Positions 1 to 11,680 of a stretch of 64,000 bases of DNA are shown here, piece after piece. The stretch spans positions 27,651-91,650 of the forward strand of contig NZ_NQKQ01000020.1 of assembly GCF_002269505.1 (NCBI RefSeq), written 5' to 3'. The number at the start of each line of letters is the position of its first letter. Position 1 is the first letter of the stretch. The notes under the pieces were generated by a model. The model had not been told where the DNA came from, did no database searches, and was given only the letters and a program-made list of their open reading frames with translations. The DNA is from Pseudomonas fragi. Its GTDB lineage: Bacteria > Pseudomonadota > Gammaproteobacteria > Pseudomonadales > Pseudomonadaceae. The position numbers were made by a program, and so were the translations under genes.

Positions 1-31
1 GCTCTAACATGTCTTTTCTGGGTTTTTGGCT

Positions 32-60
32 CTTGAACCTGAGAATTGCGACCCCATATA
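32..60 (+). promoter_or_regulatory. sigma-32 heat-shock promoter of grpE
   Basis: The -35 element CTTGAA (32-37) and the -10 element CCCCATATA (52-60) are separated by 14 nt. This matches the sigma-32 (RpoH) consensus CTTGAA-N11-16-CCCCATnT essentially perfectly. It lies 54 nt before grpE and fits heat-shock control of grpE and dnaK. Confidence 0.9.
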
Positions 61-113
61 CCTTGGCAGAAGAGCGAGTCGAGCTCGCGGACGAAGTTTG
101 AAAGGAGAAATCT

Positions 114-668
114 ATGGCAGACGAACAGACTATGGATACGCAGAACCAGGAAGCCGAAGCAGCTGGCGAAGATCTGGCAACCCGCGTGCAGGTGCTTGAA
201 GAGCAGCTGGCAGCCGCTAATGATCAGGCTCTGCGCGTAGCTGCCGATCTGCAGAATGTTCGCCGTCGCGCCGAGCTGGATGTTGAGAAAGCACACAAGT
301 TTGCGCTGGAAAAGTTTGCTGGCGACCTGTTGCCGGTGATCGACAGCCTGGAGCGCGGTCTTGAGTTGTCCAGTGCTGACGACGAGAACATTCGCCCGAT
401 GCGTGAAGGGATCGAACTGACCCTGAAAATGTTCCAGGACACCCTGAAGCGTTATCAGCTGGAAGCCATCGACCCGCACGGCGAACCCTTCAATGCCGAG
501 CATCATCAGGCGATGGCAATGCAGGAAAGTGCAGACGTGGAGCCAAACAGTGTGCTCAAGGTGTTTCAAAAAGGTTATCAGCTCAATGGTCGCTTGCTGC
601 GCCCGGCTATGGTCGTAGTCAGCAAGGCGCCAGCACCGGTTTCGCCATCGATTGACGAGCAGGCTTGA
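114..668 (+). CDS. grpE: GrpE nucleotide exchange factor
   Basis: This is a 184-residue cytoplasmic co-chaperone that speeds ADP release from DnaK. The first 40 residues are acidic and glutamine-rich. They are followed by the long alpha-helical, coiled-coil-like dimerisation stalk (about 25-85) and the C-terminal beta domain with the family motif around NSVLKVFQKGYQLNGRLLRPAMVVV (given here only as a location, about 143-167). The ATG is chosen because AAAGGAG (101-107) sits 6 nt before it. The gene lies behind a sigma-32 promoter and 100 nt upstream of dnaK on the same strand. Length is normal for the family. Confidence 0.97.
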   Translation: MADEQTMDTQNQEAEAAGEDLATRVQVLEEQLAAANDQALRVAADLQNVRRRAELDVEKAHKFALEKFAGDLLPVIDSLERGLELSSADDENIRPMREGIELTLKMFQDTLKRYQLEAIDPHGEPFNAEHHQAMAMQESADVEPNSVLKVFQKGYQLNGRLLRPAMVVVSKAPAPVSPSIDEQA

Positions 669-768
669 AATCGGCCGCAAGGCCCCCATTTAGAAGTCAA
701 GCGTTAAGCAGTGCCGCAGTTGGTCATTACTGCTGCGGCAACAAAATTCAAATTTAGGGAGAGTAAAC

Positions 769-2685
769 ATGGGCAGAATTATCGGTATTGACCTCGGGAC
801 CACCAACTCGTGTGTTTCGGTTCTGGAAAACGGTAAAGCTAAAGTTATTGAAAACGCAGAAGGCGCGCGTACCACGCCGTCGATCGTTGCGTACGCCAAT
901 GATGGCGAAATTCTGGTTGGCCAGTCGGCCAAGCGTCAGGCAGTGACCAATCCGCATAACACCCTGTACGCGGTGAAGCGTCTGATCGGTCGTCGTTTTG
1001 ACGAAGAAGTTGTACAGAAAGACATTCAGATGGTTCCGTACAAGATCGCCAAGGCTGACAACGGCGACGCCTGGGTTGAAGTGAACGGCCAGAAAATGGC
1101 TCCGCCACAAATCTCGGCTGAAATTCTGAAGAAAATGAAGAAAACCGCCGAAGACTACCTCGGCGAGCCAGTGACTGAAGCGGTCATTACCGTTCCGGCC
1201 TACTTCAACGACAGCCAGCGTCAGGCGACCAAAGACGCCGGCCGTATCGCGGGTCTGGACGTAAAACGCATCATCAACGAACCAACCGCAGCTGCTCTGG
1301 CTTACGGTATGGATAAAGCGAAAGGCGACCACACTGTCATCGTTTATGACCTGGGTGGCGGTACTTTCGACGTGTCGGTCATTGAAATTGCCGAAGTTGA
1401 TGGCGAGCACCAGTTTGAAGTGCTGGCAACCAACGGTGACACGTTCCTGGGTGGTGAAGACTTTGACATCCGTCTGATCGACTACCTGGTTGACGAGTTC
1501 AAGAAAGAAAGCGGCATGAACCTCAAAGGTGACCCGCTGGCGATGCAGCGTCTGAAAGAAGCTGCGGAAAAAGCCAAAATCGAACTGTCTTCGAGCCAGT
1601 CGACTGACGTGAATCTGCCTTACATCACTGCAGATGCCACCGGTCCTAAGCATTTGAACGTGAAAATTTCGCGCGCCAAGCTGGAATCGCTGGTTGAAGA
1701 CCTGGTTCAACGCACCATTGAACCTTGCCGCATCGCGCTGAAAGACGCCGGTATCGACGTTGGCGCAATCAACGACGTGATCCTGGTTGGTGGTCAGACT
1801 CGTATGCCGCTGGTACAGAAGCTGGTAACCGAGTTCTTCGGCAAGGAAGCGCGTAAAGACGTGAACCCGGACGAAGCTGTTGCAATGGGTGCTGCCATCC
1901 AGGGCGCGGTATTGGCCGGTGATGTTAAAGACGTTCTGTTGCTGGACGTGAGCCCGCTGACTTTGGGTATCGAAACCATGGGCGGTGTAATGACTGCTCT
2001 GATCGAGAAAAACACCACGATTCCTACCAAGAAATCGCAAGTGTTCTCGACTGCAGACGATAACCAGGGCGCAGTAACCATTCACGTGCTGCAAGGCGAG
2101 CGCAAGCAAGCCGCACAGAACAAGTCGTTGGGCAAGTTCGACCTGGCTGACATTCCACCTGCTCCACGTGGCGTGCCTCAGATCGAAGTGACCTTCGATA
2201 TCGATGCCAACGGCATCCTGCACGTAAGTGCTAAAGACAAGGCGACTGGCAAGTCTCAGTCGATCGTGATCAAGGCTAACTCGGGTCTGTCCGAGGAAGA
2301 AATCGCCCAGATGGTTCGCGATGCCGAGATCAACGCTGAGGAAGACCGCAAGTTCGAAGAGCTGGCAGCTGCACGTAACCAGGGCGACGCACTGGTTCAC
2401 TCGACTCGCAAAATGATCGTCGATGCTGGCGACAAAGTAACCGAGGAAGAGAAAGCTGCAATCGAAGCTGCTGTGGTTGCACTTGAAGCCGCTGTTAAAG
2501 GCGACGACAAGGCTGCTATCGAAGCCAAGGTTGAAGAGCTGTCCAAGGTGTCTGCTCCGGTTGCACAGAAAATGTACGCCGAGCAGGCGAACCCGGCAGA
2601 CGCAGCGGCCAAGCCAGCTGATTCGGCTGAAAAAGCGGACGACGTTGTCGACGCTGAGTTCGAAGAAGTAAAAGACAACAAGTAA
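769..2685 (+). CDS. dnaK: DnaK, Hsp70 chaperone
   Basis: This is an ATP-dependent chaperone of 638 residues, the normal length. The phosphate-binding motif DLGTTNS is at about 8-14 and the second phosphate loop DLGGGTFD at about 194-201. The interdomain linker DVLLLDVSPL follows near 388, then the substrate-binding beta domain and the helical lid. The C-terminus ends in EEVKDNK, the acidic tail typical of bacterial DnaK. AGGGAGAG precedes the ATG. There is no terminator in the 100 nt from grpE, so read-through from the sigma-32 promoter is expected. DnaJ and GrpE, its partners, are encoded on either side. Confidence 0.98.
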   Translation: MGRIIGIDLGTTNSCVSVLENGKAKVIENAEGARTTPSIVAYANDGEILVGQSAKRQAVTNPHNTLYAVKRLIGRRFDEEVVQKDIQMVPYKIAKADNGDAWVEVNGQKMAPPQISAEILKKMKKTAEDYLGEPVTEAVITVPAYFNDSQRQATKDAGRIAGLDVKRIINEPTAAALAYGMDKAKGDHTVIVYDLGGGTFDVSVIEIAEVDGEHQFEVLATNGDTFLGGEDFDIRLIDYLVDEFKKESGMNLKGDPLAMQRLKEAAEKAKIELSSSQSTDVNLPYITADATGPKHLNVKISRAKLESLVEDLVQRTIEPCRIALKDAGIDVGAINDVILVGGQTRMPLVQKLVTEFFGKEARKDVNPDEAVAMGAAIQGAVLAGDVKDVLLLDVSPLTLGIETMGGVMTALIEKNTTIPTKKSQVFSTADDNQGAVTIHVLQGERKQAAQNKSLGKFDLADIPPAPRGVPQIEVTFDIDANGILHVSAKDKATGKSQSIVIKANSGLSEEEIAQMVRDAEINAEEDRKFEELAAARNQGDALVHSTRKMIVDAGDKVTEEEKAAIEAAVVALEAAVKGDDKAAIEAKVEELSKVSAPVAQKMYAEQANPADAAAKPADSAEKADDVVDAEFEEVKDNK

Positions 2686-3005
2686 TCAGCTTGTTTGTCG
2701 GCCGGTTGACCGCGCATAAGCGGTGACTGGTAGGATGTCGCCGCGCGGGAGCTTGCTCCCGCGTTGGCGTGTCTGGAGTACCAGAATTTTTACAGCATGC
2801 GACAAGGTCGAATGCTGGCGGTTTGGTCTGGATCTTTCTTGATGTCCAGCCAGAGGTAACCGCTCCTGGCAGCCAATGCATTGGCTGTTAAACACAAACC
2901 TATATCGTTGAAAAGACGTGAGTCGGGTCTGATCCTTTTCGGGCTTGGCGGGTTTGGCGAGGCTCGGGAGGGTTTTGTCGAACGTCCTTGAGAGTGCAAA
3001 GAATT
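2686..3005. other. dnaK-dnaJ spacer, 320 nt, no gene
   Basis: This unusually long non-coding stretch separates dnaK from dnaJ. It contains a perfect REP-like hairpin (2744-2763) and a perfect 16-bp palindrome AGCCAATGCATTGGCT (2871-2886). I see no intrinsic terminator with a T-tract and no convincing sigma-32 promoter. Whether dnaJ is transcribed from dnaK or from its own promoter is not settled by the sequence. Confidence 0.6.
2744..2763. repeat. REP-like hairpin
   Basis: CGCGGGAGC-TT-GCTCCCGCG is a perfect 9-bp stem with a 2-nt centre. It resembles the single REP hairpins scattered between genes in Pseudomonas genomes. No T-run follows it, so it is more likely a repeat or mRNA-stabilising hairpin than a terminator. 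Confidence 0.6.
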
Positions 3006-4130
3006 ATGGTAAAGCGCGACTATTACGAAATATTGGGTGTTGAACGCACCTCGACTGAGATAGAGCTGAAGAAGGCTTATCGCCGTTTGGCGATGAAGCA
3101 TCACCCGGACCGTAATCCGGATGACAAGGCTTCGGAAGAGCTGTTCAAAGAGGCCAACGAGGCTTACGAGGTTCTGTCGGACTCCAGCAAGCGTGCTGCC
3201 TACGATCAATACGGTCATGCCGGTGTTGATCCGCAAATGGGTGGTGGCGGTGCCGGTTTCGGCGGTCAGAACTTCTCCGATATTTTCGGTGATGTGTTCA
3301 GCGATTTCTTTGGCGGTGGTCGTGGCGGCTCCCGGGGCGGCGCTCAGCGCGGTAGCGATTTGCGCTATACGCTGGAGCTGGATCTGGAAGAGGCCGTACG
3401 CGGTACCACGGTCAATATCCGTGTTCCTACACTGGTTAATTGCAAGCCATGTGACGGTTCGGGCGCCAAGAAGGGTTCTTCGCCGGTGACCTGTACCACC
3501 TGTGGCGGTATTGGCCAGGTGCGCATGCAGCAGGGCTTCTTCGCGGTTCAGCAGACGTGCCCGCGCTGCCACGGTCAAGGCAAGGTCATTTCTGATCCGT
3601 GCGAAAGCTGCCGTGGTGAAGGTCGCGTAGAAGAGTACAAAACCCTTTCCGTCAAAGTACCTGCGGGCGTTGATACCGGCGATCGCATTCGTCTGTCCGG
3701 TGAGGGTGAGGCGGGCGTGCAGGGTGGGCCGACTGGCGACCTGTATGTGGTCATCGATGTGCGCGAGCACGCGATTTTCCAGCGCGACGGCAAACATCTG
3801 TTTTGTGAAGTGCCGATCAACTTTGCCGATGCTGCACTGGGTGCTGAAATTGAAGTGCCGACCCTGGATGGTCGGGTCAAACTGAAAATCCCGGAAGGTA
3901 CGCAAAGCGGCAAGCAATTCCGATTGCGTGGCAAGGGCGTGGCCCCGGTTCGCGGTGGTGGTGCTGGCGATTTGATGTGCCGTGTGGTGATCGAAACCCC
4001 GGTCAAACTGAGCCGTCGTCAGCGCGAGCTGATGGAAGAGTTCCGTACCACGCTGGAAGGTGACAGCAGTCATTCGCCAAACGCCACAGGCTGGTTTGAA
4101 GGCGTTAAGCGTTTTTTCGGCGACCTGTAA
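3006..4130 (+). CDS. dnaJ: DnaJ, Hsp40 co-chaperone
   Basis: This protein stimulates DnaK ATPase activity and delivers substrates. It has 374 residues. The J domain at 1-70 carries the HPD motif at 33-35. A Gly/Phe-rich linker (about 75-115) follows, then the four CxxCxGxG zinc-binding repeats (CKPCDGSG, CTTCGGIG, CPRCHGQG, CESCRGEG), and the C-terminal substrate-binding domains. I start at the ATG giving MVKRDYYE, the conserved N-terminus. An in-frame TTG at 2988 would add six unconserved residues. The Shine-Dalgarno is weak (GAGAG). dapB begins 10 nt after the stop. Confidence 0.96.
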   Translation: MVKRDYYEILGVERTSTEIELKKAYRRLAMKHHPDRNPDDKASEELFKEANEAYEVLSDSSKRAAYDQYGHAGVDPQMGGGGAGFGGQNFSDIFGDVFSDFFGGGRGGSRGGAQRGSDLRYTLELDLEEAVRGTTVNIRVPTLVNCKPCDGSGAKKGSSPVTCTTCGGIGQVRMQQGFFAVQQTCPRCHGQGKVISDPCESCRGEGRVEEYKTLSVKVPAGVDTGDRIRLSGEGEAGVQGGPTGDLYVVIDVREHAIFQRDGKHLFCEVPINFADAALGAEIEVPTLDGRVKLKIPEGTQSGKQFRLRGKGVAPVRGGGAGDLMCRVVIETPVKLSRRQRELMEEFRTTLEGDSSHSPNATGWFEGVKRFFGDL

Positions 4131-4140
4131 GGAGCGGTAA

Positions 4141-4947
4141 ATGCGACGTATAGCTGTGATGGGCGCTGCCGGGCGCATGGGCAAGACATTGGTCGATGCT
4201 GTGCAGCAGCGCGCACCACTGTGCGGGTTGACGGCGGCAATCGTTCGTCCGGGCAGCTCTCTGGTGGGGGCTGATGCCGGTGAGCTGGCTTCTGTCGGTC
4301 GCATTGGCGTGCCGTTGTCGGACAGCCTGCAAGCGGTTGCGGCTGATTTCGACGTGCTGATCGACTTCACCTTGCCTGAAGTGATGCTGGCCAATCTGGC
4401 GGTGTGTCGCAAGTTGGGCAAGGCCATGGTGATCGGCACCACGGGGTTGAATGCTGGGCAAAAGCAGTTGTTGGTCGAGGCTGGCCAAGATATCGCGATT
4501 GTCTTTGCTTCCAACTTCAGTGTCGGCGTCAATCTGTCGTTCAAGCTGCTGGACATGGCGGCGCGGGTGATGGGTGAAGATGCCGATATCGAAATTATCG
4601 AGGCCCATCACCGGCACAAGGTCGACGCACCTTCGGGGACGGCGATGCGCATGGGTGAGGTGATTGCCGATGCGCTGGGCCGTGATCTGCAAAAGGTTGC
4701 GGTCTATGGTCGTGAAGGCCACACCGGTGCCCGTGAGCGCGAAACAATCGGTTTCGCCACGGTGCGTGGCGGTGATGTGGTGGGTGATCACACGGTCTTG
4801 TTCGCCACTGAAGGCGAGCGGCTCGAAATCACCCACAAGGCATCCAGTCGCATGACCTTTGCCAAGGGCGCTGTTCGTGCTGCCCTGTGGCTGCAAGGTC
4901 GCGAGCCTGGCCTGTATGACATGCAGGATGTGCTCGACCTGCGTTGA
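4141..4947 (+). CDS. dapB: 4-hydroxy-tetrahydrodipicolinate reductase
   Basis: DapB performs the NAD(P)H-dependent reduction in the diaminopimelate/lysine pathway. It has 268 residues. The N-terminal Rossmann fold carries GAAGRMG at 8-14, and the substrate-binding motif EAHHRHKVDAPSGTA lies near 156-170. AAGGAG just upstream of the ATG and the 10-nt gap from dnaJ suggest co-transcription with it. An intrinsic terminator follows at 4959-4995, closing the transcription unit before carA. Confidence 0.97.
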   Translation: MRRIAVMGAAGRMGKTLVDAVQQRAPLCGLTAAIVRPGSSLVGADAGELASVGRIGVPLSDSLQAVAADFDVLIDFTLPEVMLANLAVCRKLGKAMVIGTTGLNAGQKQLLVEAGQDIAIVFASNFSVGVNLSFKLLDMAARVMGEDADIEIIEAHHRHKVDAPSGTAMRMGEVIADALGRDLQKVAVYGREGHTGARERETIGFATVRGGDVVGDHTVLFATEGERLEITHKASSRMTFAKGAVRAALWLQGREPGLYDMQDVLDLR

Positions 4948-4958
4948 GTTAACTCTGT

Positions 4959-4995
4959 AAAATCGGGCTGTTGGCGCGCCAGTAGCCCGATTTTT
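4959..4995 (+). terminator. intrinsic terminator after dapB
   Basis: The arms AAAATCGGGCT and AGCCCGATTTTT form an 11-bp stem around a 14-nt loop that itself contains the small palindrome GGCGCGCC. The T-run follows directly. It ends the dnaJ-dapB unit. Confidence 0.85.
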
Positions 4996-5117
4996 AACCG
5001 CTAAGCGATGTTCTGTCGCATTCCCCTGTCTTTTAGACTCTTTAGCGGTAGACCAAAAAAGCCTTTTTCTGTAAGCTACAGCTTTAGTGTGTCCACTAAA
5101 AGCGCGCAGATAATTCG

Positions 5118-5210
5118 ATGAAGAAGCGGGGTGACGTGTCCATACGTCACTCCGCTTTTTTACAACCTGCGATCGCCCTTTCAGGCTTTATTTACGGGAG
5201 GTCTTCTTGA
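5118..5210 (+). CDS. possible 30-residue leader ORF before carA
   Basis: An ATG at 5118 opens a frame of 30 codons starting MKKRGDVSIRH and ending in TGA at 5208-5210, overlapping the TTG start of carA (5207-5209). It runs straight through the attenuator-like hairpin. No Shine-Dalgarno is visible, and a possible -10 (GATAAT, 5109-5114) would put transcription start near the ATG. It may be chance, but the position and the overlap resemble a coupled leader peptide. Confidence 0.25.
   Translation: MKKRGDVSIRHSAFLQPAIALSGFIYGRSS
5124..5161 (+). terminator. attenuator-like hairpin in the carA leader
   Basis: AGCGGGGTGACGT pairs with ACGTCACTCCGCT around a short loop, followed by six T. It has the form of an intrinsic terminator, but it lies only 45 nt before carA and after the dapB terminator. 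It therefore probably acts within the car leader as a transcription attenuator rather than as a gene-end terminator. Confidence 0.65.
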
Positions 5211-6343
5211 CTAAGCAAGCCATACTCGCCCTCGCTGATGGCAGCATTTTTCGCGGCGAAGCCATTGGGGCCGACGGTCAAACCGTTGGTGAGGTGGTGT
5301 TTAACACCGCAATGACTGGCTACCAGGAGATCCTGACGGATCCTTCCTACGCTCAGCAAATCGTGACCCTGACTTACCCGCATGTTGGCAACACCGGTAC
5401 TACCCCGGAAGACGCCGAGTCTGATCGTGTCTGGTCCGCAGGTCTGGTAATCCGTGATCTGCCGCTGGTTGCTAGCAACTGGCGCAACACCATGTCCCTG
5501 GCCGACTACCTGAAAACCAACAATGTTGTGGCTATCGCCGGTATCGACACTCGCCGCCTGACGCGCATCCTGCGTGAGAAAGGCGCGCAGAACGGTTGCA
5601 TCATGGCGGGCGACAACATTTCTGAAGAAGCTGCCATCGCAGCTGCTCGCGGCTTCCCGGGCCTGAAGGGCATGGATCTGGCGAAAGTCGTCAGCACCGA
5701 AAAAGCCTACGAGTGGCGCTCCAGCGTCTGGAACCTGGCTACCGACAGTCATCCGACCATCGAAGCCAGCGAACTGCCTTATCACGTGGTCGCTTATGAC
5801 TACGGCGTAAAGTGGAACATCCTGCGCATGCTGGTTGAGCGCGGCTGCCGCGTGACCGTGGTTCCGGCACAGACTCCGGCCAGCGACGTTCTGGCACTCA
5901 ACCCGGATGGCGTGTTCCTGTCCAACGGCCCGGGTGACCCTGAGCCTTGCGACTACGCGATCACTGCAATCAAGCAAGTGCTGACCACCGAGATTCCGGT
6001 TTTCGGTATCTGCCTGGGTCACCAGTTGCTGGCCCTGGCTTCCGGCGCCAAGACCGTGAAAATGGGTCATGGCCATCACGGTGCCAACCACCCGGTTCAG
6101 GATCTGGACACTGGTGTTGTGATGATTACCAGCCAGAACCACGGTTTTGCGGTAGACGAAGCGAGCTTGCCAGCCAATGTGCGCGCCATCCACAAGTCGC
6201 TGTTCGACGGCACCCTGCAAGGTATCGAGCTGACCGACAAGAGCGCTTTCAGCTTCCAGGGTCACCCTGAAGCAAGCCCTGGCCCGAACGACGTTGCACC
6301 GCTGTTCGATCGCTTCATCAATGAGATGGCCAAGCGCCGTTAA
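5207..6343 (+). CDS. carA: carbamoyl-phosphate synthase small (glutaminase) subunit
   Basis: CarA hydrolyses glutamine and passes ammonia to CarB for carbamoyl phosphate, the precursor of arginine and pyrimidines. It has 378 residues. The class I amidotransferase nucleophile is Cys269 in FGICLGHQ, with His353 and Glu355 in HPEASPG. The start is a TTG: GGGAGG (5196-5201) stands 5 nt before it, and MTKQAILALADGS is the conserved N-terminus. A rare start plus an attenuator-like leader suggests tuned expression. In P. aeruginosa PAO1 a LysE-type gene sits between carA and carB; here there is only a 111-nt spacer. Confidence 0.97.
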   Translation: MTKQAILALADGSIFRGEAIGADGQTVGEVVFNTAMTGYQEILTDPSYAQQIVTLTYPHVGNTGTTPEDAESDRVWSAGLVIRDLPLVASNWRNTMSLADYLKTNNVVAIAGIDTRRLTRILREKGAQNGCIMAGDNISEEAAIAAARGFPGLKGMDLAKVVSTEKAYEWRSSVWNLATDSHPTIEASELPYHVVAYDYGVKWNILRMLVERGCRVTVVPAQTPASDVLALNPDGVFLSNGPGDPEPCDYAITAIKQVLTTEIPVFGICLGHQLLALASGAKTVKMGHGHHGANHPVQDLDTGVVMITSQNHGFAVDEASLPANVRAIHKSLFDGTLQGIELTDKSAFSFQGHPEASPGPNDVAPLFDRFINEMAKRR

Positions 6344-6454
6344 TCAGCCTCCTGCTGGCGCCCTGTGGCGGCCCCGAATTTCGGTGGCCCCCGGGGGCTT
6401 CAGAAACCTGATTGACAGCTTGCCGACTGACCTGCGGATTTGAGTGACAAACCC

Positions 6455-9672
<3,218 letters not shown>

Positions 9673-9676
<4 letters not shown>

Positions 9677-10149
9677 TCAAGTACCCAATGACGGTCCAGG
9701 GCGCCAAAGCCCTGGAAGAAGAGCACGCACATCTGACCAAGGTTGTTCGTCCCAAGCTGAGCCAGGATATCGGTACGGCGCGTGAGCTGGGCGACCTTAA
9801 AGAAAACGCTGAATACCATGCTGCCCGTGAGCAGCAGGGTATGGTTGAGGCGCGTATCCGTGACATCGAAGGCCGCATGCAGAACGCGGTGATCATCGAT
9901 GTAACGACGATTCCTCACACCGGCAAAGTGATTTTCGGCACCACGGTCGAGATCGCCAACGTTGAAACTGACGAAAGCGTGACCTACCAGATCGTTGGTG
10001 AAGATGAGGCTGACTTCAAGCTCGGAAAGATCTCCGTGGGTTCGCCACTTGCCCGTGCCTTGATTGCCAAGGAAGAGGGTGATGTGGTGGCGGTGAAAAC
10101 ACCGGGCGGCGTCATTGAGTACGAAATTGTCAAAGTAAGTCACATCTAA
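9673..10149 (+). CDS. greA: GreA transcript cleavage factor
   Basis: GreA enters the secondary channel of stalled RNA polymerase and stimulates cleavage of backtracked RNA. It has 158 residues. The N-terminal coiled coil (about 10-75) carries the acidic tip in the family segment RELGDLKENAEYHAAREQQ. The C-terminal globular FKBP-like domain follows. The start overlaps carB by 4 nt, so it is the last gene of the car operon, an arrangement described in P. aeruginosa. A strong terminator begins 3 nt after the stop. Confidence 0.97.
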
Positions 10150-10151
10150 GA

Positions 10152-10182
10152 GGGCGCCCGCCGTGTGCGGGCGCACTTTTTT
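10152..10182 (+). terminator. intrinsic terminator of the car-greA operon
   Basis: GCGCCCGC-cgtgt-GCGGGCGC followed by acTTTTTT is an 8-bp GC-rich stem with a T-run. The 247 nt between it and the 3' end of the convergent yhbY hold nothing else I can support. Confidence 0.9.
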
Positions 10183-10429
10183 GGCGGTCGGCCCGGGTAT
10201 TGCGGGTTGGCGGCCTGTGGTTGTTTCACACAGAATTGTTTGCCGGTGCTGGCCTCAATGTGGCTGGCGGCGGTTTCTGGTTCAAGTGGCAGGTAGCGGG
10301 GCGGGAAGTAGTGCGTTGGGCGTCTCTGGCTGCCTGATGCGTTGCGCGGGCAGTTCTTGCATGACTCTCGGGCTTTGGCCCTGGAAGAGTTTCAGGGCGC
10401 GCCAGGCGCACCCTTGACCCTTGTCTACA

Positions 10430-10738
10430 TCACTTGAAACGGTGGATGTTCGACAGTTGCTTGTTTACATTGACGTTCTTGCGGTACAGAAGCGCCATTT
10501 TGCCGATAACCTGTACCAGTTCCGCTTTGCCGACCTTGCACAGTTCTGCAATGGCCTCCAGGCGGGATTCGCGATCCAGAATGTTGACTTTGATTTTAAT
10601 CAGCTCGTGATCGCCCAATGCGCGTTCGAGTTCGGCTAAAACACCTTCAGTCAAACCATTGTCAGCCACAGTCAAAACTGGTTTCAGATGGTGGCCAATG
10701 GATTTGTACTGTTTCTTCTGCTCTTGAGTGAGCGGCAT
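10430..10738 (-). CDS. yhbY: YhbY family RNA-binding protein
   Basis: This is a single CRS1/YhbY (CRM) domain protein of 102 residues that associates with pre-50S ribosomal particles in E. coli. The KH-like fold and a GxxG-type loop region are seen around VIGKMALLYRKN near 78-89. The start is the only good ATG, giving MPLTQEQKKQYKSIGH. It diverges from rlmE, with about 107 nt between their start codons; in E. coli the corresponding pair is also adjacent. Confidence 0.92.
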   Translation of the reverse strand: MPLTQEQKKQYKSIGHHLKPVLTVADNGLTEGVLAELERALGDHELIKIKVNILDRESRLEAIAELCKVGKAELVQVIGKMALLYRKNVNVNKQLSNIHRFK

Positions 10739-10845
10739 AATCTGACCCCTGTGTCTGATCTTGTAAAAAGCGGCGGCCAGTTTACCCGAGCGAGTCCCAG
10801 ACCGCCCAGTTAATCACGACCCGTTTAAAATTTTTGAGGTGGCCC

Positions 10846-11496
10846 GTGGCCCGTTCCAAGACTAGCCTTAACTGGCTGAAAGAACATTTCAACGACCCGT
10901 ACGTCAAAATGGCGCAAAAAGACGGGTATCGCTCCCGTGCCAGCTACAAATTGCTGGAGATCCAGGAGCGCGACAAGCTGATTCGTCCCGGCATGACCGT
11001 TATCGACCTGGGTGCTGCCCCGGGTGGCTGGTCGCAGGTGACCAGTCGTCTGATCGGTGGTCAGGGGCGTTTGATTGCTTCCGACATCCTGGATATGGAC
11101 AGCATCCCTGATGTGACCTTCATCAAGGGCGACTTTACCGAGGACGCCGTGCTTGCACAGATCCTCGAGGCTGTCGGAAATACGCAAGTAGACCTTGTGA
11201 TTTCAGATATGGCCCCCAATATGAGTGGATTGGCAGCTGTGGACATGCCTCGGGCAATGTTCCTCTGCGAATTGGCACTCGACCTTGCTGGTCGCGTCCT
11301 ACGTCCTGGCGGTGATTTTCTGATTAAAGTTTTCCAGGGTGAAGGCTTCGATCAGTACCACAAAGACATTCGCAAGCTGTTTGACAAGGTACAGATGCGC
11401 AAGCCGTCCTCGTCGCGAGACAGGTCCCGTGAGCAGTATTTGCTGGGGCGCGGCTTCCGCGGTGTTGAAGGTTCGGCCAGTGATGAACGTCTGTAA
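10846..11496 (+). CDS. rlmE: 23S rRNA 2'-O-ribose methyltransferase RlmE
   Basis: RlmE (FtsJ/RrmJ) methylates U2552 of 23S rRNA with SAM. It has 216 residues, slightly longer than the roughly 207-209 usual in relatives because of a short C-terminal extension. The SAM motif DLGAAPGGWSQ lies near 55-65, and the K-D-K-E catalytic residues are in the expected motifs (YKLLE, SDMAPNMSG, FLIKVFQGEG, SREQYLLG). I choose the GTG that gives MARSKTSLNWLKEHF, preceded by GAGGTGG. ftsH follows on the same strand, as in E. coli. Confidence 0.95.
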   Translation: MARSKTSLNWLKEHFNDPYVKMAQKDGYRSRASYKLLEIQERDKLIRPGMTVIDLGAAPGGWSQVTSRLIGGQGRLIASDILDMDSIPDVTFIKGDFTEDAVLAQILEAVGNTQVDLVISDMAPNMSGLAAVDMPRAMFLCELALDLAGRVLRPGGDFLIKVFQGEGFDQYHKDIRKLFDKVQMRKPSSSRDRSREQYLLGRGFRGVEGSASDERL

Positions 11497-11680
11497 CAAG
11501 GGCGATAGATTTTTTTGAGTCGCTTTACAGATCTGGCATAACGAATATTGTGTAGGCAAAGTTTCACAAAGGGTTACAGACGGAGCCTGCAAGGGTTGTA
11601 GGCAATGTAGTAAGTTATGCCGGTGAATATCATGCGAAGCACGCTTCAGTAGCGGGGCTTGTGCTTCAGAGGGTAGCTAA

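Noticed and set aside
754..2400. 548-codon open frame antisense to dnaK
   Set aside because: It lies entirely opposite a well-conserved gene, has no ribosome-binding site and gives no recognisable protein. Codon bias of the sense gene explains it.
2988..3005. TTG start for dnaJ six codons upstream
   Set aside because: The family N-terminus is MxKRDYYE; the extra residues are not conserved and the TTG has no better ribosome-binding site.
10163..10417. 84-codon frame between greA and yhbY
   Set aside because: It starts within the greA terminator, is Trp/Arg/Cys-rich and has no ribosome-binding site. Treated as non-coding spacer.
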